Below are positions 38,401 to 48,740 of a stretch of 64,000 nt of DNA, piece by piece. The notes below the pieces were generated by a model, which was not told the DNA's origin, ran no database searches, and saw only the letters and a program-made list of their open reading frames with translations. This stretch comes from Sabethes cyaneus. Taxonomy: Eukaryota > Arthropoda > Insecta > Diptera > Culicidae. A program made the translations under genes and the position numbers. How positions within the stretch are numbered: position 1 is the first letter of the stretch; every line of letters starts with the position of its first letter. The DNA is taken from the NCBI RefSeq assembly GCF_943734655.1, contig NC_071355.1:15914768-15978767 (forward strand), written 5' to 3'.

Positions 38401-41400
38401 TCCTTCTAACTTCTGTAAAGTCGGTTCATGCGATTACAATAGATCATATAAAAAAACTCTAATCCTGATGCATTGCGCCATCTCTGACGCCGCTATAGCG
38501 ACACTATAGTGACATGAATTTTACCGATGAGTTGTTCTTGAGTGTAAGTTCGTTTCGGGACTGTGGTAAATGAGAAATTAGCACATCGAGTAAAATCAAT
38601 GCAAATCGCATATTCCAGCAACGGAGCAGTGGTATGCATCTAAGTCACCGAAAGGGAGTACTCGAGTTCAAATCCCCGAGGTTTAGTTAGTTATAATAAA
38701 TTAATAGTCGCTTTTTACGCGATTTGTTTTTACGCGTCTATTTTTAAGCGAATTTCGGAATTTACGCGCATGTGCTCAAAGCGTCTATTTTTTCGAGTAG
38801 TTTTGAAATACACAAAGTTTTTTTACGCGAAATTTTGATTTTTTTACGCGAATTTCGGAATTTACACGGATTTTTTTAAGCAAATTTCGGAATTAACGCG
38901 GTTTTTTACGCGGTTTTGATTTTCGCGGGACGTATCCTTCGCGTAAAAAGCGACTTGAGTGTATTTATAAAAAAAACAGTCGATTATTCTTCTGACGATC
39001 TTTCATTGAATAAAATAATTTATATTGGTTATCACTATTAACCGAAATTAAATGCCTTAGTTTAAATGGGAAATGTCATAAAAGTACAAAACAGGAAGAA
39101 GTGGGAAAGTTCCGCCAATTTTTTTTTATTTTTAAGATTTTTGGAGTTTCTTTTTGGGCTGAACAGTGTTCTATATAGCGACTTAAGTGAACTTTTGGCG
39201 AACTTTCTAGTTCTGTTAGAAGCTGCATTGAATTTCCTTCGAAGTTTAATCATCAAATACGAACTTGAAAGTACGGTTAATTACTTAAAAATTAAGCTGA
39301 ATAGAGTTCAATCCATGATCATTTTGTTGGCTGATTAAGCCAAAAAATCCCCTTTTATCGCAACTTTTGGTTACTTGGGTCAATGGTGAAATTGCAAAAG
39401 GAGGCGGAACGGATATTAACCTGGGAGTGCCTGTGGAAGCTAGTAATGGTCCAGGACCTGAAAAAATTAAACGAAAAATCGCGTTGCTTAAGACCTATAA
39501 AGCCGCTGGTAAAGACCGTTTACCGGCAGAACTGGTGGAGGAGAAGCTACCGGAGGAATGAATGGAAGGACGCTGGTAAAGCCGCTTACAAAGTACTATC
39601 GCAGCACATGGTTTCGTAAGGAATTATCGGTTTAATGGGGCTCGTGGCTCGGGCAACTGCGGACCATATTTTTATCATTCGACACATCAGATAGATCAGA
39701 TGTAGGGAATACAACCTACCCACGAATCATATCTTAATTGTTTCCAAAGCAGCATACGATACAGTCGATCGAAACCACCTATATGGCAGATAATGCAAGA
39801 ACACGATTTTCGCGCGATTCTCGGAAACACTCTCGAGTCCCTTCAAGGCGCATCCTGTTCAGCATCGCTCTTGAGGGGGTAATCCGGGGGTATCGAAACG
39901 AGAGGCACAATTTTTACCAAGGGTAGCCAACTCCTAGCCAGTAATTTTGCGACGCAAAACGCTACGATCAATAAGCTACGATAACCGCCGTACGAAGCTA
40001 ACAATGTACAAAACTATTATTAGATCGGCTCCACGAGCAGGATGGCTCGACCAGGTCGAAAGAGATTTGCGACTTCTGAACCGGCTGGAAAATTAGCGAC
40101 GAGTGGCCCAAAATCGAGTTGAATGGAGCTGCTATATCTATGCTGCTAACGACAACGATGACAATGGCGCTTATATAAGTTTTTGTACAGAGTGAATTTT
40201 TTTTTAGAAGGCACCCCCTGGCCTCTGCCTCCAAGCGAGTGATTAGTATCAGCTACTCGGGCTTCAATGACGAGCGACTGCGTCGACTCGTCGCAATACA
40301 TGACCTAATCGAGCTATCTAGCACGTTGGCGCCTCTTTTTCTGATCTCGGTAAGGTTCTTGAAGAGGACGGATTCCACCGCACAGTCGTCCGGCATCCTT
40401 GCGACGTGGCCGGCCCACCATAGTCTTTCAACTTTCGCCAGGTGTGCGATGGGAATCTCTCAAAGTAGTGCCTTCAACTCGTGGTTCTCCGCCATCCGTT
40501 TGTACTCCGCCAAAAATGGACCTTCGTACGGTAAGTGCATGTATGTCTTCCGTAAGCAAAGTTACTGTCTCAAGTCCGTATCCGTTTGATCGGCCGCGTC
40601 AGTTTGTTCGGAAAACCGTACTCGCGCATAATCTGTCATAGACGTTCGCGTTCAACTGTATCGTACGCTGCCCTGAAATTCACGAAAATATTATGCGTGG
40701 GCACGTTGTACTCCTGACATTTCTGGAGGATTGCTGGAAAATTTGATCCGTAATTAGTAAAAGGGCCCCATAAAGCTCACCTGATACTGCCCTACGAATT
40801 CTTTTGGCATTGAGGATAAACGATACTGAAAAATCTGGGCGAGCACCTTGTAGGTGGCGTTGACCAGCGTAATACGGTGGTAATTACAGCAATCTAGCTG
40901 ATCGCCCTTTTTGTAGATGGGACAGACCACACCCTCCATCCACTCCTCCGGTTGTTTCTCCTCCTCCTAAATCTCTAAAAAATTTCAGTGAAGTGTCGTT
41001 TCAAGCGGTTCTTGGCCATTTGTATAGAGTTCTGCCAGGAGTCGGTCCTTTCTGGCGGCTCTATTATTCTTCAGTTGACCGATTTCTCGTCGGATCTCTT
41101 CGAAATCGGGAACCAGCACGCTGTTATCGTTTGTAGGCATTCCTAGGTTAACTTGCGTTGCGTCTCCTTCTGTTATATCGCCCTTTAGAAGCTCATCGAA
41201 GAATTGCTTCCATCTGTACTCAACCAAATTTTCTATAACTTTGACAAAAATCCACTTTTATGCAGTGATAGTCTTGATTTACTATAACAGCGATAACCGG
41301 AATATATGGCATAATTAGTTGGAGTTTTCGCACACTCCGTGATAGGGTTTTAACCAGGACATTGACATCTGCACATCATTTTGTCAGAAATGTTGTTATT

Positions 41401-41888
41401 CTTCGGGCCCACAGCAAATCCTGCCCCGGATAAAAGAGTGTTCGTGAGGCGCTCGTACCAGCTGTAGTTTAGGTGGCACATGAATTAATTTCAGCTTTAT
41501 CCAAAACGTGTAGGAAGCGAGCTACGATTCTTACCACGCAAATATGACATCCTGTCAGGGGCCTGGTTTGGTTACAGATGAAATAAGGCGCATATAATAT
41601 TATATGTTTTCGCCAACATAAAAACCCTTCCAGCTTCATTCAAATATTTTTCTATTTGTTGACAAAAGCGAACGATCGGCGATTCAGCCTTTTAAAAATG
41701 TACAACTTATAATGAAAAACAAGGCATATTTTCAAAATTATCTTGCAAATTTAGTTTAGATATACGGCTTTTGCAGTCTACGAAAATGATTTTAAAACGA
41801 TATTTGTTGTATATCCGACGTTTCGGCTGTCTTGCAAATTTAGGTCAAAGGATATCAGAATTCCGCGAAACTTTCACCATTGTGAGAT

Positions 41889-41955
<67 letters not shown>

Positions 41956-42512
41956 GAATCGACTACAGATTGAGAGCTGTGAGTTCAACTCTCACCTTCT
42001 CTAAGTCTATATTTTTGCCCTAATATCAAGAATATTTCAGTTTGCCGGAATCAACATTCTTGGCATTAAGCATTTATTCTTCCCCAACAATAAAACCTAC
42101 TAATTGGAAATGCTACCTCCGTAAATTATTAGAGCACTGCAATTTCATGTGCAATAACGAAACGTCTCATTTTCTGACGAAAGACCAAAGTCTTTAATTT
42201 TCGCCTAGAGTATTAAATAGGATTTGTTTGCAGGTCCGATTAGATCTAAACACTAGCTAAAATCGTTGCACTAGCTCTAAAAATTTTTTCGGTCTATTAA
42301 AACCTTAGCTGTTCCAAGTTGTTCCTAACAAGTCTACAATTAAAAGCGTTTAACTAAAAACTTTGCAATTTGATTCTTGGCAGATAACAACACGCGGGCA
42401 CAAATTCACCTCTTCTCACTTTCACCATTTCAATTACCCGGATAACGTGCGTCAAACCATAATGTTTGCTGAGTAGAATCGAGATCAGAATTATGTACAG
42501 GAAATGCTTCAT
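32173..42512 (-). CDS. Unrecognised secreted His/Tyr/Pro-rich protein, four coding exons, 336 residues
   Basis: Four segments (42438-42512, 33058-33640, 32863-32966, 32173-32421) join into 1011 nt with no internal stop. Phases are 0, then 1, then 0 at the three junctions, and every intron has GT...AG ends with a pyrimidine-rich acceptor. The product begins MKHFLYIILISILLS, a typical signal peptide. The mature part is cysteine-free and rich in His, Tyr, Pro and Gln. It has dibasic sites at residues 26-27, 73-74 and 175-176, a SSYGAPVGPF stretch near 188-197 and a basic, low-complexity tail (PPRNGGRK, then Ser/Thr). I recognise no family. The composition recalls insect cuticle, chorion or matrix proteins, and a processed precursor is also possible. 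The weakest point is the link from the first exon to the second across 8.8 kb. Confidence 0.72.
32863..32966 (-). CDS. Secreted-protein gene, exon of residues 220-254
   Basis: A 91-nt intron separates it from the main exon. The acceptor is TTTCCTATTTTGTAG and the donor TCTAAC|GTGAGT, both strong. It encodes LGNLLSYQPAFAYGNDWNKH and a following WGQPAAFHHG segment, aromatic and His-rich like the main exon. Confidence 0.82.
33058..33640 (-). CDS. Secreted-protein gene, main exon (residues 26-219)
   Basis: The acceptor is TTTTCTTCTCTCCCTTCGCCAG just before AAACGACAG at 33640. The donor is CACGCAG|GTATGG at 33058. The frame is open over 583 nt in a GC-richer, codon-like composition and would extend only a short way into the intron. 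The exon encodes KRQLFREQVLPHAGG at its start and PQNYVSYHA at its end. The opposite strand is also open here but shows no splice logic. Confidence 0.82.
33641..34370. other. Proximal part of the large first coding intron
   Basis: AT-rich sequence directly upstream of the main exon's acceptor. I see no repeat or regulatory motif that I can support. Confidence 0.4.
34375..35035 (+). repeat. Degenerate A-rich GACGACAAAA array in the intron
   Basis: Same word set as 12655-13390 and 55195-56365 (GACGAAAA, AAAGACAACAAAA, GACAAAATG). Its right end has AACGAACGAAAGTCAAGAGTA, close to the shared end seen at 10590 and 13680. It is not coding. Confidence 0.62.
35451..37449. mobile_element. 2-kb piggyBac-type foldback element with TTAA target duplication
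   Basis: The ends are CCTTCCTAATGCATTAG and ...GCACTAGGAAGG, flanked by TTAA at 35447-35450 and 37450-37453. The two arms (about 35451-36460 and 36480-37449) are inverted copies. Each arm contains a run of ~155-165-bp direct repeats (TTCCGGAACATCCGGTACC ... CACATCAAATCACAT ... AATGGCCATTT), so the array itself is mirrored. TTAA plus CCTTCC ends point to piggyBac. There is no transposase, so it is non-autonomous. It lies in the intron of the secreted-protein gene. Confidence 0.88.
37454..38704. other. Intronic spacer, nothing assigned
   Basis: A GC-richer patch at 37640-38130 has short open frames on both strands without known motifs. A tRNA-like B box (GTTCAAATCCC near 38669) stands without a foldable tRNA around it. 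Confidence 0.35.
38705..38961. mobile_element. TA-type MITE of the GCGTAAA family, degraded left end
   Basis: The right end GCGTAAAAAGCGACTTGAGTG is followed by TA, as in the better copy at 61009-61358. The left end has lost its outer CACTCAA and starts near GTCGCTTTTTACGCG. The interior consists of repeats of TTTACGCG / AATTTCGGAATTTACGCG. It has no coding capacity. Confidence 0.78.
39380..40190 (+). mobile_element. Non-LTR retrotransposon fragment (RT and C-terminal end, decayed)
   Basis: Successive broken frames give AAGKDRLPAELVE (about 39510-39540), AYKVLSQHM, AAYDTVDRNHLYGR-like at 39750-39790, a palm scrap FSIALEGV (39858-39882), and the end WLDQVERDLRLLN...RRVAQNRVEW (40040-40125). 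The order is that of non-LTR RTs, but the YADD region is deleted. It is plus-oriented and immediately followed by a minus-oriented element of related type. Confidence 0.8.
40197..41262 (-). mobile_element. Non-LTR retrotransposon fragment with poly(A) end, minus strand
   Basis: On the minus strand: YRWKQFFDELLKGD (about 41190-41227), IGQLKNNRAARKDRLLAELY (about 41040-41100), MEGVVCPIYKKGDQLDCCNY (about 40880-40939), AYDTVERERL (about 40650-40680), then a jump to the C-terminal VERLWWAGHVARMPDD (40385-40435). An oligo(A) run ends it (T-run at 40198-40207). The palm with YADD is missing and frames are broken. It is related in wording to the element at 51714. Confidence 0.85.
41263..41888. other. 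Intronic spacer, nothing assigned
   Basis: AT-rich, without recognisable motifs. Confidence 0.4.
41891..41951. repeat. (GA)n microsatellite, about 30 units
   Basis: An uninterrupted GA run of 61 bases in the first coding intron of the secreted-protein gene. GA runs are bound by GAGA-type factors in flies, but no such role is shown here. Confidence 0.95.
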
Positions 42513-42621
42513 TTTGATCACTGGTTGTATGGCATTGGTTAGAAAAAAAAACGTTCAAATCCGATCCTGACGGCGAACCATCGGCCTAACCGGTGGAGAG
42601 GAATTCACTCCGCACGAGTGC
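42438..42621 (-). CDS. Secreted-protein gene, exon with start codon and signal peptide
   Basis: The acceptor TTTTCTCTGCTTACAG precedes base 42621. About 109 bases of 5' UTR follow, then the ATG at 42512-42510 in the context ATCAAAATG. Twenty-five codons follow, ending ...THVIR, and the donor is CGG|GTAATT. An acceptor upstream of the start implies a further non-coding 5' exon, which I could not place. Other donors a little downstream (GTGAGA, GTGAATT) would add a few residues, so the exon end is not certain. Confidence 0.65.
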
Positions 42622-44689
42622 CTGTAAGCAGAGAAAAGATAAACATAACATTAATTAATAAGACAAAAGTTGCTTTGTGTTTTATAAAACATCTGGGGAA
42701 TCTAATTCATGTAAATCTCTTGTAATTACACCCCACATCAAGCACCCCGATGAAAGAAAAACCATGTAAACGATCCACGTGCCCATTCACTCTAGTATAG
42801 ACAGGAAAAGTGCAAGTATTCGTCCCCTGGCTGTCACTCAGTGTACAGAACATGTTATTTTTTTTCGTTCGTTCGGTTTTCCATGTCTGTCTTTGGCACG
42901 CATGAATGTCCAACATCAGCATTCGATTCATCGTCATCCACGTCGTCTCTGTGTGGGAAGCGTCAGCAGCTGCTGTGCTGACAACACAGAAGTCAATTAT
43001 TCTTCAACCACACTTTCCTCGAGTGCACTTCGTTCGGAATTTGACCCGTCCAACCACCCACTTGTTCGGGTTCTTTTTGCTGGAAAAAATTGTCGGTTGA
43101 ACGGATGGAACGGTAACACAGATGATATATCCTATCTGGATTTATACCACTCCCTGCCCTCATAAAAGTCTCGAAGATCCACAGCAAGCCAGCACCGACG
43201 GACTAGTGGACTAGTGAAAGAGACGAGAAATGGCAACATTCATTAGTCTTCATTACTCCGTTCTGTTGCACTTTTCCGAGTGGCCTAGTTGAGTGCGATA
43301 CCTTCCAATCTCTGGTGTGTCTACATCAGGAACGTCCTTCGGCTCCTTCGCATCCCGAAAAAAAGAGGGAATTGCTCTATCGGAAAATACGGTGTTGATG
43401 ACGTGAAAATATTCTTGCTAGTGAAGGTAAACTTCTTGCAATGCTTATAGCATTCTAGTTTCGTTTTACGTACAGATTTTGTTTTTTGCGATCACATGCG
43501 AATTCATGCGAATGATAAAACAGTAAATCTCAATCTACAATAGACCATATCGATACACATTCGCAAGACAATGTTGCATTACCATTTGTAGCTATTTAGC
43601 ACTAATGGAAAGACGATTATAGGCTTCTTGCTGCCAGCGAAAATCCTCTTACCGCTCCGCTACTGCTGGCAGGAGGCAAGGCAGCCCAATTGCACGGAAG
43701 CAGACACAATGACGGAGCGAACCCGGTACCATCCGCCGAGCCGCGCGTAAGCTGTTAATCGGTGCACTTTGGTAGCGGCAAATCCATCATCGGCTGAAAT
43801 GGGACGTTAAATCGGTGTGGCAAATCCTTCGGAAAATCGCGTCAATTATATTGGAGCTGGGGATGCGATTACCGTCGAAAATCGATTCCTTTACCAAGTA
43901 GCTGTTCGTTGGCTGCGGGCGCTGTGTACTGAAATGCTCGGTTGATAAAAGGTAGTACGTGGGAAATTAAAACCATTTACCACAAACAGTCGGATAATTT
44001 GTTTTGTGCGTAATGGATCCCAATTACGGGATAAACGGCGGTATGCTTTTGCTTCCGGTGCAGTAAACTGATTTGCGAACGAATAGCATTATTATTAGAT
44101 CAATAAAAATGAGAAATATCATTTTTCTCAACAAATATTCTTAATCACAGTTAGAAATATATCGAGAAATTATATCAATGAATTAAATAATTACTATTTG
44201 AATGGATGCAGGTAAAATAAATTTGAAACAAGCCACAAAAATGCGCATTCAATAGTGGCCATAGGCTAATTCACTTGAAGTGACTCCAGTATTGGGCACC
44301 ATTTTAGTCAGCTGCAGATGATCGACAGAGTAGAATCAGAGCGAATGTCAGAATTCAGTCAACCTCTCTGCAAGGCAGTGCAATGCAGAATGCAGTACAT
44401 AATGTTTATAGCGCCCAATCTAGGTTGAACAGACCGTGTCCCGGATGTCCAAGTGTCCCGAAAAGTGTCCCACATTGATTGATATTTTTATCGTGCGAGT
44501 TGAATGTCGAAGCATTTGGCAAAATGCCACAGGTAAAGCAGAAATTTTCTAAAAATAGCGAAGTTTTTCAAGAAGCAGTCTATTAAGAACAAGGATGACT
44601 CAATCACGTTAACTCAATTTTGACACATTTGACAGTACCGTCTCTACCAAGCAAAATTTGGAAAAAAAAGTTGTATATGGGGCCTTTAC
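42622..44689. other. Unassigned region upstream of the signal-peptide exon
   Basis: GC-richer and CpG-containing at 42780-43200 and 43600-44060, with no repeat family recognised. The non-coding first exon and promoter of the secreted-protein gene may lie here or further upstream, but I could not fix a donor site. Confidence 0.35.
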
Positions 44690-45030
44690 ATGACGTCATT
44701 ATCTACAATATTGCCGAACTTGAATTTGAGCTTAGATTTGCACTTGGACTTATATTTAGATCAAAACTTGGATTTGTTCTTAGATCTAAACTTCGACTTG
44801 ATCTTGGGTCTGAATTTGAATTTGTTCCTAGTTGATTTGGACTTGAACTTGCTCTTGGATCTAAACCTGCAGTTGTTCTTAGATCTGTACTAAAGCTTGT
44901 TTTTAGCTCGAGACTTCGAATTGTTCTTGTATCTTAACTTGGACCTTTCTTGAATTAGAATCTGAACTTGTTCTAAGATCCTAACTTGCTCTTTTTCTTA
45001 AATTTGAATCTGAACTTGAATTGGAATTCT
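44690..45030 (+). repeat. Degenerate array of CTTGTTCTTAGATCTAAA-type units (~24 bp)
   Basis: Recurring words GAACTTGAATTTG, TTCTTAGATCTAAACTTG and CTTGGACTT follow each other over 330 bp. A shorter piece with the same words lies at 46440-46575. The vocabulary is related to the TTGAAATTGGAC arrays but contains an added TTCTTAGATCT block. Confidence 0.65.
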
Positions 45031-45054
45031 TGAAAGCATTCTGGAAAATGACTA

Positions 45055-45873
45055 CAGTAATGTTCCGATTTTGTCAGCTCCCGATTTTTTCTACCCCCGA
45101 TTTTATCAGCTTTTATGCTTATAAACACGATTTATAAAACTATTCAGCCTACTTGAAACTATTCTGATACTCTGGGGAGAGTTTTTGAATAAAATGATAC
45201 CTTCTTGCGAGTAAGTCGGGGTCAAAATTAGGGTATTTTTATAGTAAAAGTTCTATAGTTCCTAAACAAGCAAAGATAGAGGTATACTACATTCAGCAAT
45301 GTTGTGTATTTTTACTATTTGTACAACTTTGTAAAACAAAAAACAAGTCATTCAACAACTACAAAAACAGTTAAAATAGAAAAACTGATTTTAACGATTT
45401 TTCATTAATAGGAAATAGGATTTTTCTATCTTTAGTGAAGAAATGGAACGTTACTGTCTTCAGCAAAATTTCTTGTAATAATATGTTGTAAAACTTTGCA
45501 GAACAAATCAATGTGTTATATTGAAACTGAAAAAAAATAAATTTTTGATTGCACTTTTAGGGGAATTAAACAAAATTTGAATTCCACTGGACGATAGTCT
45601 TCCTAAGGTTCCACAAACCTAAAACCAAGTTTTTCCGCTCAAAGCTAATGCGCACCGAAAAAGGTTCTGGACCAGTGTGCTGTGCCCGGTTGATTAAGCT
45701 TTCGGTTGACCAATTGAGGGTTAAAATTTAATTTTAGGTAGAAGTCTTCGAGATTGCAAGGTCTTAAGTCTTGAATTTTGAAAAAAATTTCCCGATTTTG
45801 TCAGTTTCCCCATTTTGTCAGCCCAAAATTCAATATGGGGCTGACAAAATCGACCAAATCTGACATTATACTG
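45055..45873. mobile_element. ~820-bp TIR element with GATTTTGTCAGC words
   Basis: The left end CAGTAATGTTCCGATTTTGTCAG corresponds in inverted form to the right end CTGACAAAATCG...GACATTATACTG. Further inverted words (CCCGATTTTGTCAG) lie inside both edges. TA precedes the left end but the right flank is AA, so a TA duplication is only possible if mutated. No transposase. Confidence 0.65.
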
Positions 45874-46574
45874 AATTACCTGAATTAATCATTTTTCTTG
45901 TCAATGATCAGGTCAACTGCGCAGCATGTACCGCAGAGAGAATTCCAAGGAATCAAGTGGAATCAGAAATAATACCTAATTCAATTAAACTCCTTGAAAT
46001 CAAGGGGAAGGAAGAAAGCGTGGACTTCCCGTACCAAACGCTTCCCATGTAGACAATGATTTATTCACAATTTCTTGCTAATATAGGTTGAATGACACTC
46101 CGGATCCTAGGGGATGAACTAATGGCATTTAGACCAGAAGCCAGGCTACAATTGACCAAGGATGTAGCACCTTTTTTCGCTCTCTGGAAATCGATTAGTC
46201 TACCAAAAATATTAGTTTAAATAATATAACACTTAAAACTAAAGTCGTGTGGTTCAAAGGTTGTCTAAAACTACAGTTGTTTGGTTAGGAACAGAAAACC
46301 ACACGACCTCGCACCTCCTACCTTGGCTACTAAATTACACAAATTGAAATATTTCCAGGCATGGCCACGTGGAACGCTAGGTAGGGATCTGCGATGGCAA
46401 GAGCTATGTTGGGCGCTGTTTACTTAGTTGCCATCCCAATTTCATACCCTGAACTTGAATTTGAACTTGTTCTTGGGTCAAAACTACGACAGATTCATGC
46501 AGCTAAATTTGGACTTAATCTAAGATCTGAGCTTCGAATGATTCCTGGATCAAAACTTAAACTTATACTCAGTA
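45874..46574. other. Spacer with a short TTGAACTTGTTCTTGG array piece
   Basis: Mostly unassigned. 46440-46570 repeats the units of 44690-45030. A small inverted pair GTCGTGTGGTT/AACCACACGAC lies at about 46245-46307. Confidence 0.4.
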
Positions 46575-46897
46575 TCAGTTTTTATCAGTTTTTCGGACGA
46601 AGACATTCTTAATGCACCCAAGAAGTCTTCAACATCAGTAGGACCAGACGGAATTCCCTCGATTGTGTTAAAAAAAATGCAACTGCCTTATGTGTTCCAC
46701 TAAAGTTAATCTTCAATCAGTCGCTATCTCAGGCGATATTCCCATCGCGTTGGAAAAATCTATCATGTTCCCCATCTTTAAAAAAGGCGATATACAAAAC
46801 GTGGCAAACTATCGTGGAATTACATCCCTCTGCGCAGGTTTCAAGCTGCTTAAAATCTTAGTTGGTGGCATCATATTACGGGAGGCAAAAACCTATA
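46575..46897 (+). mobile_element. Jockey-type non-LTR retrotransposon, RT 5' part
   Basis: Frames give SVGPDGIPSIVLKK (about 46637-46680), a WKNLSC/KKGDIQNVANYRGI segment (46755-46825) and SLCAGFKLLK (46826-46855), the RT fingers of jockey-type elements. Frameshifts are present. The element continues after the TA-flanked insertion at 47824. Confidence 0.85.
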
Positions 46898-47823
46898 GAG
46901 TAAGGAGGGGTAAAAGTGCGATGCGGGTAAAAGTGCGATTCAATGATTATCGGTGCAGTTTCCGAGTAAATTGACTACATTGGCATGGATGGGTGACTAC
47001 TATGACAGCTTGAATCTAACGTAAACTTTGGTTGCTTACGAAGCTTAGTTGCTGAGTTATGTGAAAATGTTATTTTAGGGCGGTTTTGATGTAATTTTTC
47101 GTAATACGGCAAATACGATATCAACAGGAGGATGTTACTTATTGAAAATTTGTAGCAGCATTTTACATCACTCACATATCTGTTTTGAAAATACGGTGAA
47201 AAGAATTTACAAAATGTATTTCGATTTTCGGTCTAACCCAGTCAAGCGCTTAGCGGGGTAAAAGTTCGATTCACGGACGGGGCAAAAGTTCGATTCATGG
47301 ACGATGCAAAAATGTATAGCTAATTATATACAGCTTCAGGCACTATATTACAGATACTAGAAATGGAAGATCTGAGGAAACTGTGTGCTCTACAGATGTT
47401 GGCCGAAGGAAAACAATGTTTTTCCGCTGATGAAACAAAAAACAAAGGTTTGGAAAAGTTTCGATCTAACGGAGGCTGCAATTCACCAGCGCAAAATAGG
47501 AAAGGTGCAAATTGAGAATATTCCTTACCAAAACATAACGCAGATTGAAGATAATATGGTTTTGTTAGCTACTGTTGTGCTAATATCATGGATTCGAGCT
47601 TCGAACTTTTGCCCCGCTAGTGGGGTAAAAGTGCGAATCGGTACTTGATCAGAAGAAAGAAGAATTTATTTTGCAAAACACTATTACCGCAGATGATTTA
47701 TAGTTGAATGTAAAGATATTGAGTTACTGCATCACTATAAAATAAATTATGTTGTTGTCCTTCTTTATATCTCACGAAAATTGATGAGAACTTCAAACAT
47801 CGCACTTATGCCCCGCCTTACTC
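46898..47823. mobile_element. 926-bp TA-flanked TIR element (Tc1/mariner-like MITE) inside the jockey relic
   Basis: The left end GAGTAAGGAGGGGTAAAAGTG and the right end ...CGCACTTATGCCCCGCCTTACTC are inverted, and TA stands on both sides (46896-46897 and 47824-47825). Removing it and one TA rebuilds the jockey reading TYISTDQHGFF across the join. Extra GGGGTAAAAGTKCGAT words occur inside at 47255-47300 and 47620-47640. A degraded frame near 47362-47440 (LRKLCALQMLAEGKQ) could be a transposase relic, but I cannot name it. Confidence 0.9.
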
Positions 47824-48740
47824 TATTTCGACGGATCAACATGGTTTTTCCCAGGCAGATCGACAACAACAAACTTAGCACAGTTTACTTCCCTTTGCAT
47901 TAAGGGTATGGAAGGAGGAGCCCAAGTCGACACCGTGTATACTGATATTAAGGCGGCATTTAAATGCATTGATCAATCTTATTGGCAAAAATTGTACGCC
48001 TTGGGGTGTCGCCCAACATGGTAGAACGGTTGAAATCATACCTTGTTGGTCAAACTCTTTCTGTAAAAATAGGAAGTCACGAATCGCAATGTTTCACCAA
48101 CTGCTCGGGCCTTCCCTTAGGGGAGTAACCTGGGGCCATTACTTTTTTCATTATTCTTCAATGGCAGACGTCATTGTTATACCATCAGGCTGATTTTTTA
48201 TCCATGCCGACGATCTCAAGCTCTTCCTTATCGTACGTTCGACAGCAGATTGCATTGAACTACAGCAGCATCTGAATGATTTTCATGACTGGTGTTCCCG
48301 AAACCTCCTGGTCTTGAGTATATCTAACTGCCCTGTGATCTCTTTTTCAAGTAGGAAAAACCCGATTCATTGAAATTATACTCTTTCTGAAGAGCAACTC
48401 AACAGAGTAACAGTAATAAAAGATCTTGGGGTACTATTGGACACACAAATGCCTTTTAGAAATCATTACTCGCAAATTATAGCACAGGCGTACAGAAATT
48501 TGAGATTTCGTAAGAGTTGCCAAAGATTTTAATGATCCATACTGCTTACGAGCATTGTATTTCTGCCTTGTTCGTACTGTATTGGAATCCTCAGCTATTA
48601 TATGGAACCCATACGCGGCTTCTTGGACAAACAGTATCGAAGCAGTTCAATCAAGGTTCCTGCGCTATGCTCTAAGACGTTTGCCTTGGCAGAACCCCGT
48701 GGAGCAGAACAGATTTTGTTGGAAAGCTGCTACTAGGGGA
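47824..48740 (+). mobile_element. Jockey-type non-LTR retrotransposon, RT palm to C-terminal part
   Basis: After the join: STDQHGFFPGRS (47826-47862), VDTVYTDIKAAF (47926-47960), a damaged segment with GLPLG (about 48100-48125), the catalytic region now reading HADDLKLF (48200-48225), LSISNCPVISFSSRKN (48316-48362), VIKDLGVLLDTQMPF (48415-48460) and, in another frame, NSIEAVQSRFLRYALRRLPW (48630-48690). Frameshifts and stops are scattered. The first residue of the YADD box has changed, so the copy is inactive. Confidence 0.88.

Noticed and set aside
38610..38690. tRNA-like segment with a B box (GTTCAAATCCC)
   Set aside because: No acceptor or anticodon stem can be formed; at most a tRNA-derived SINE relic.
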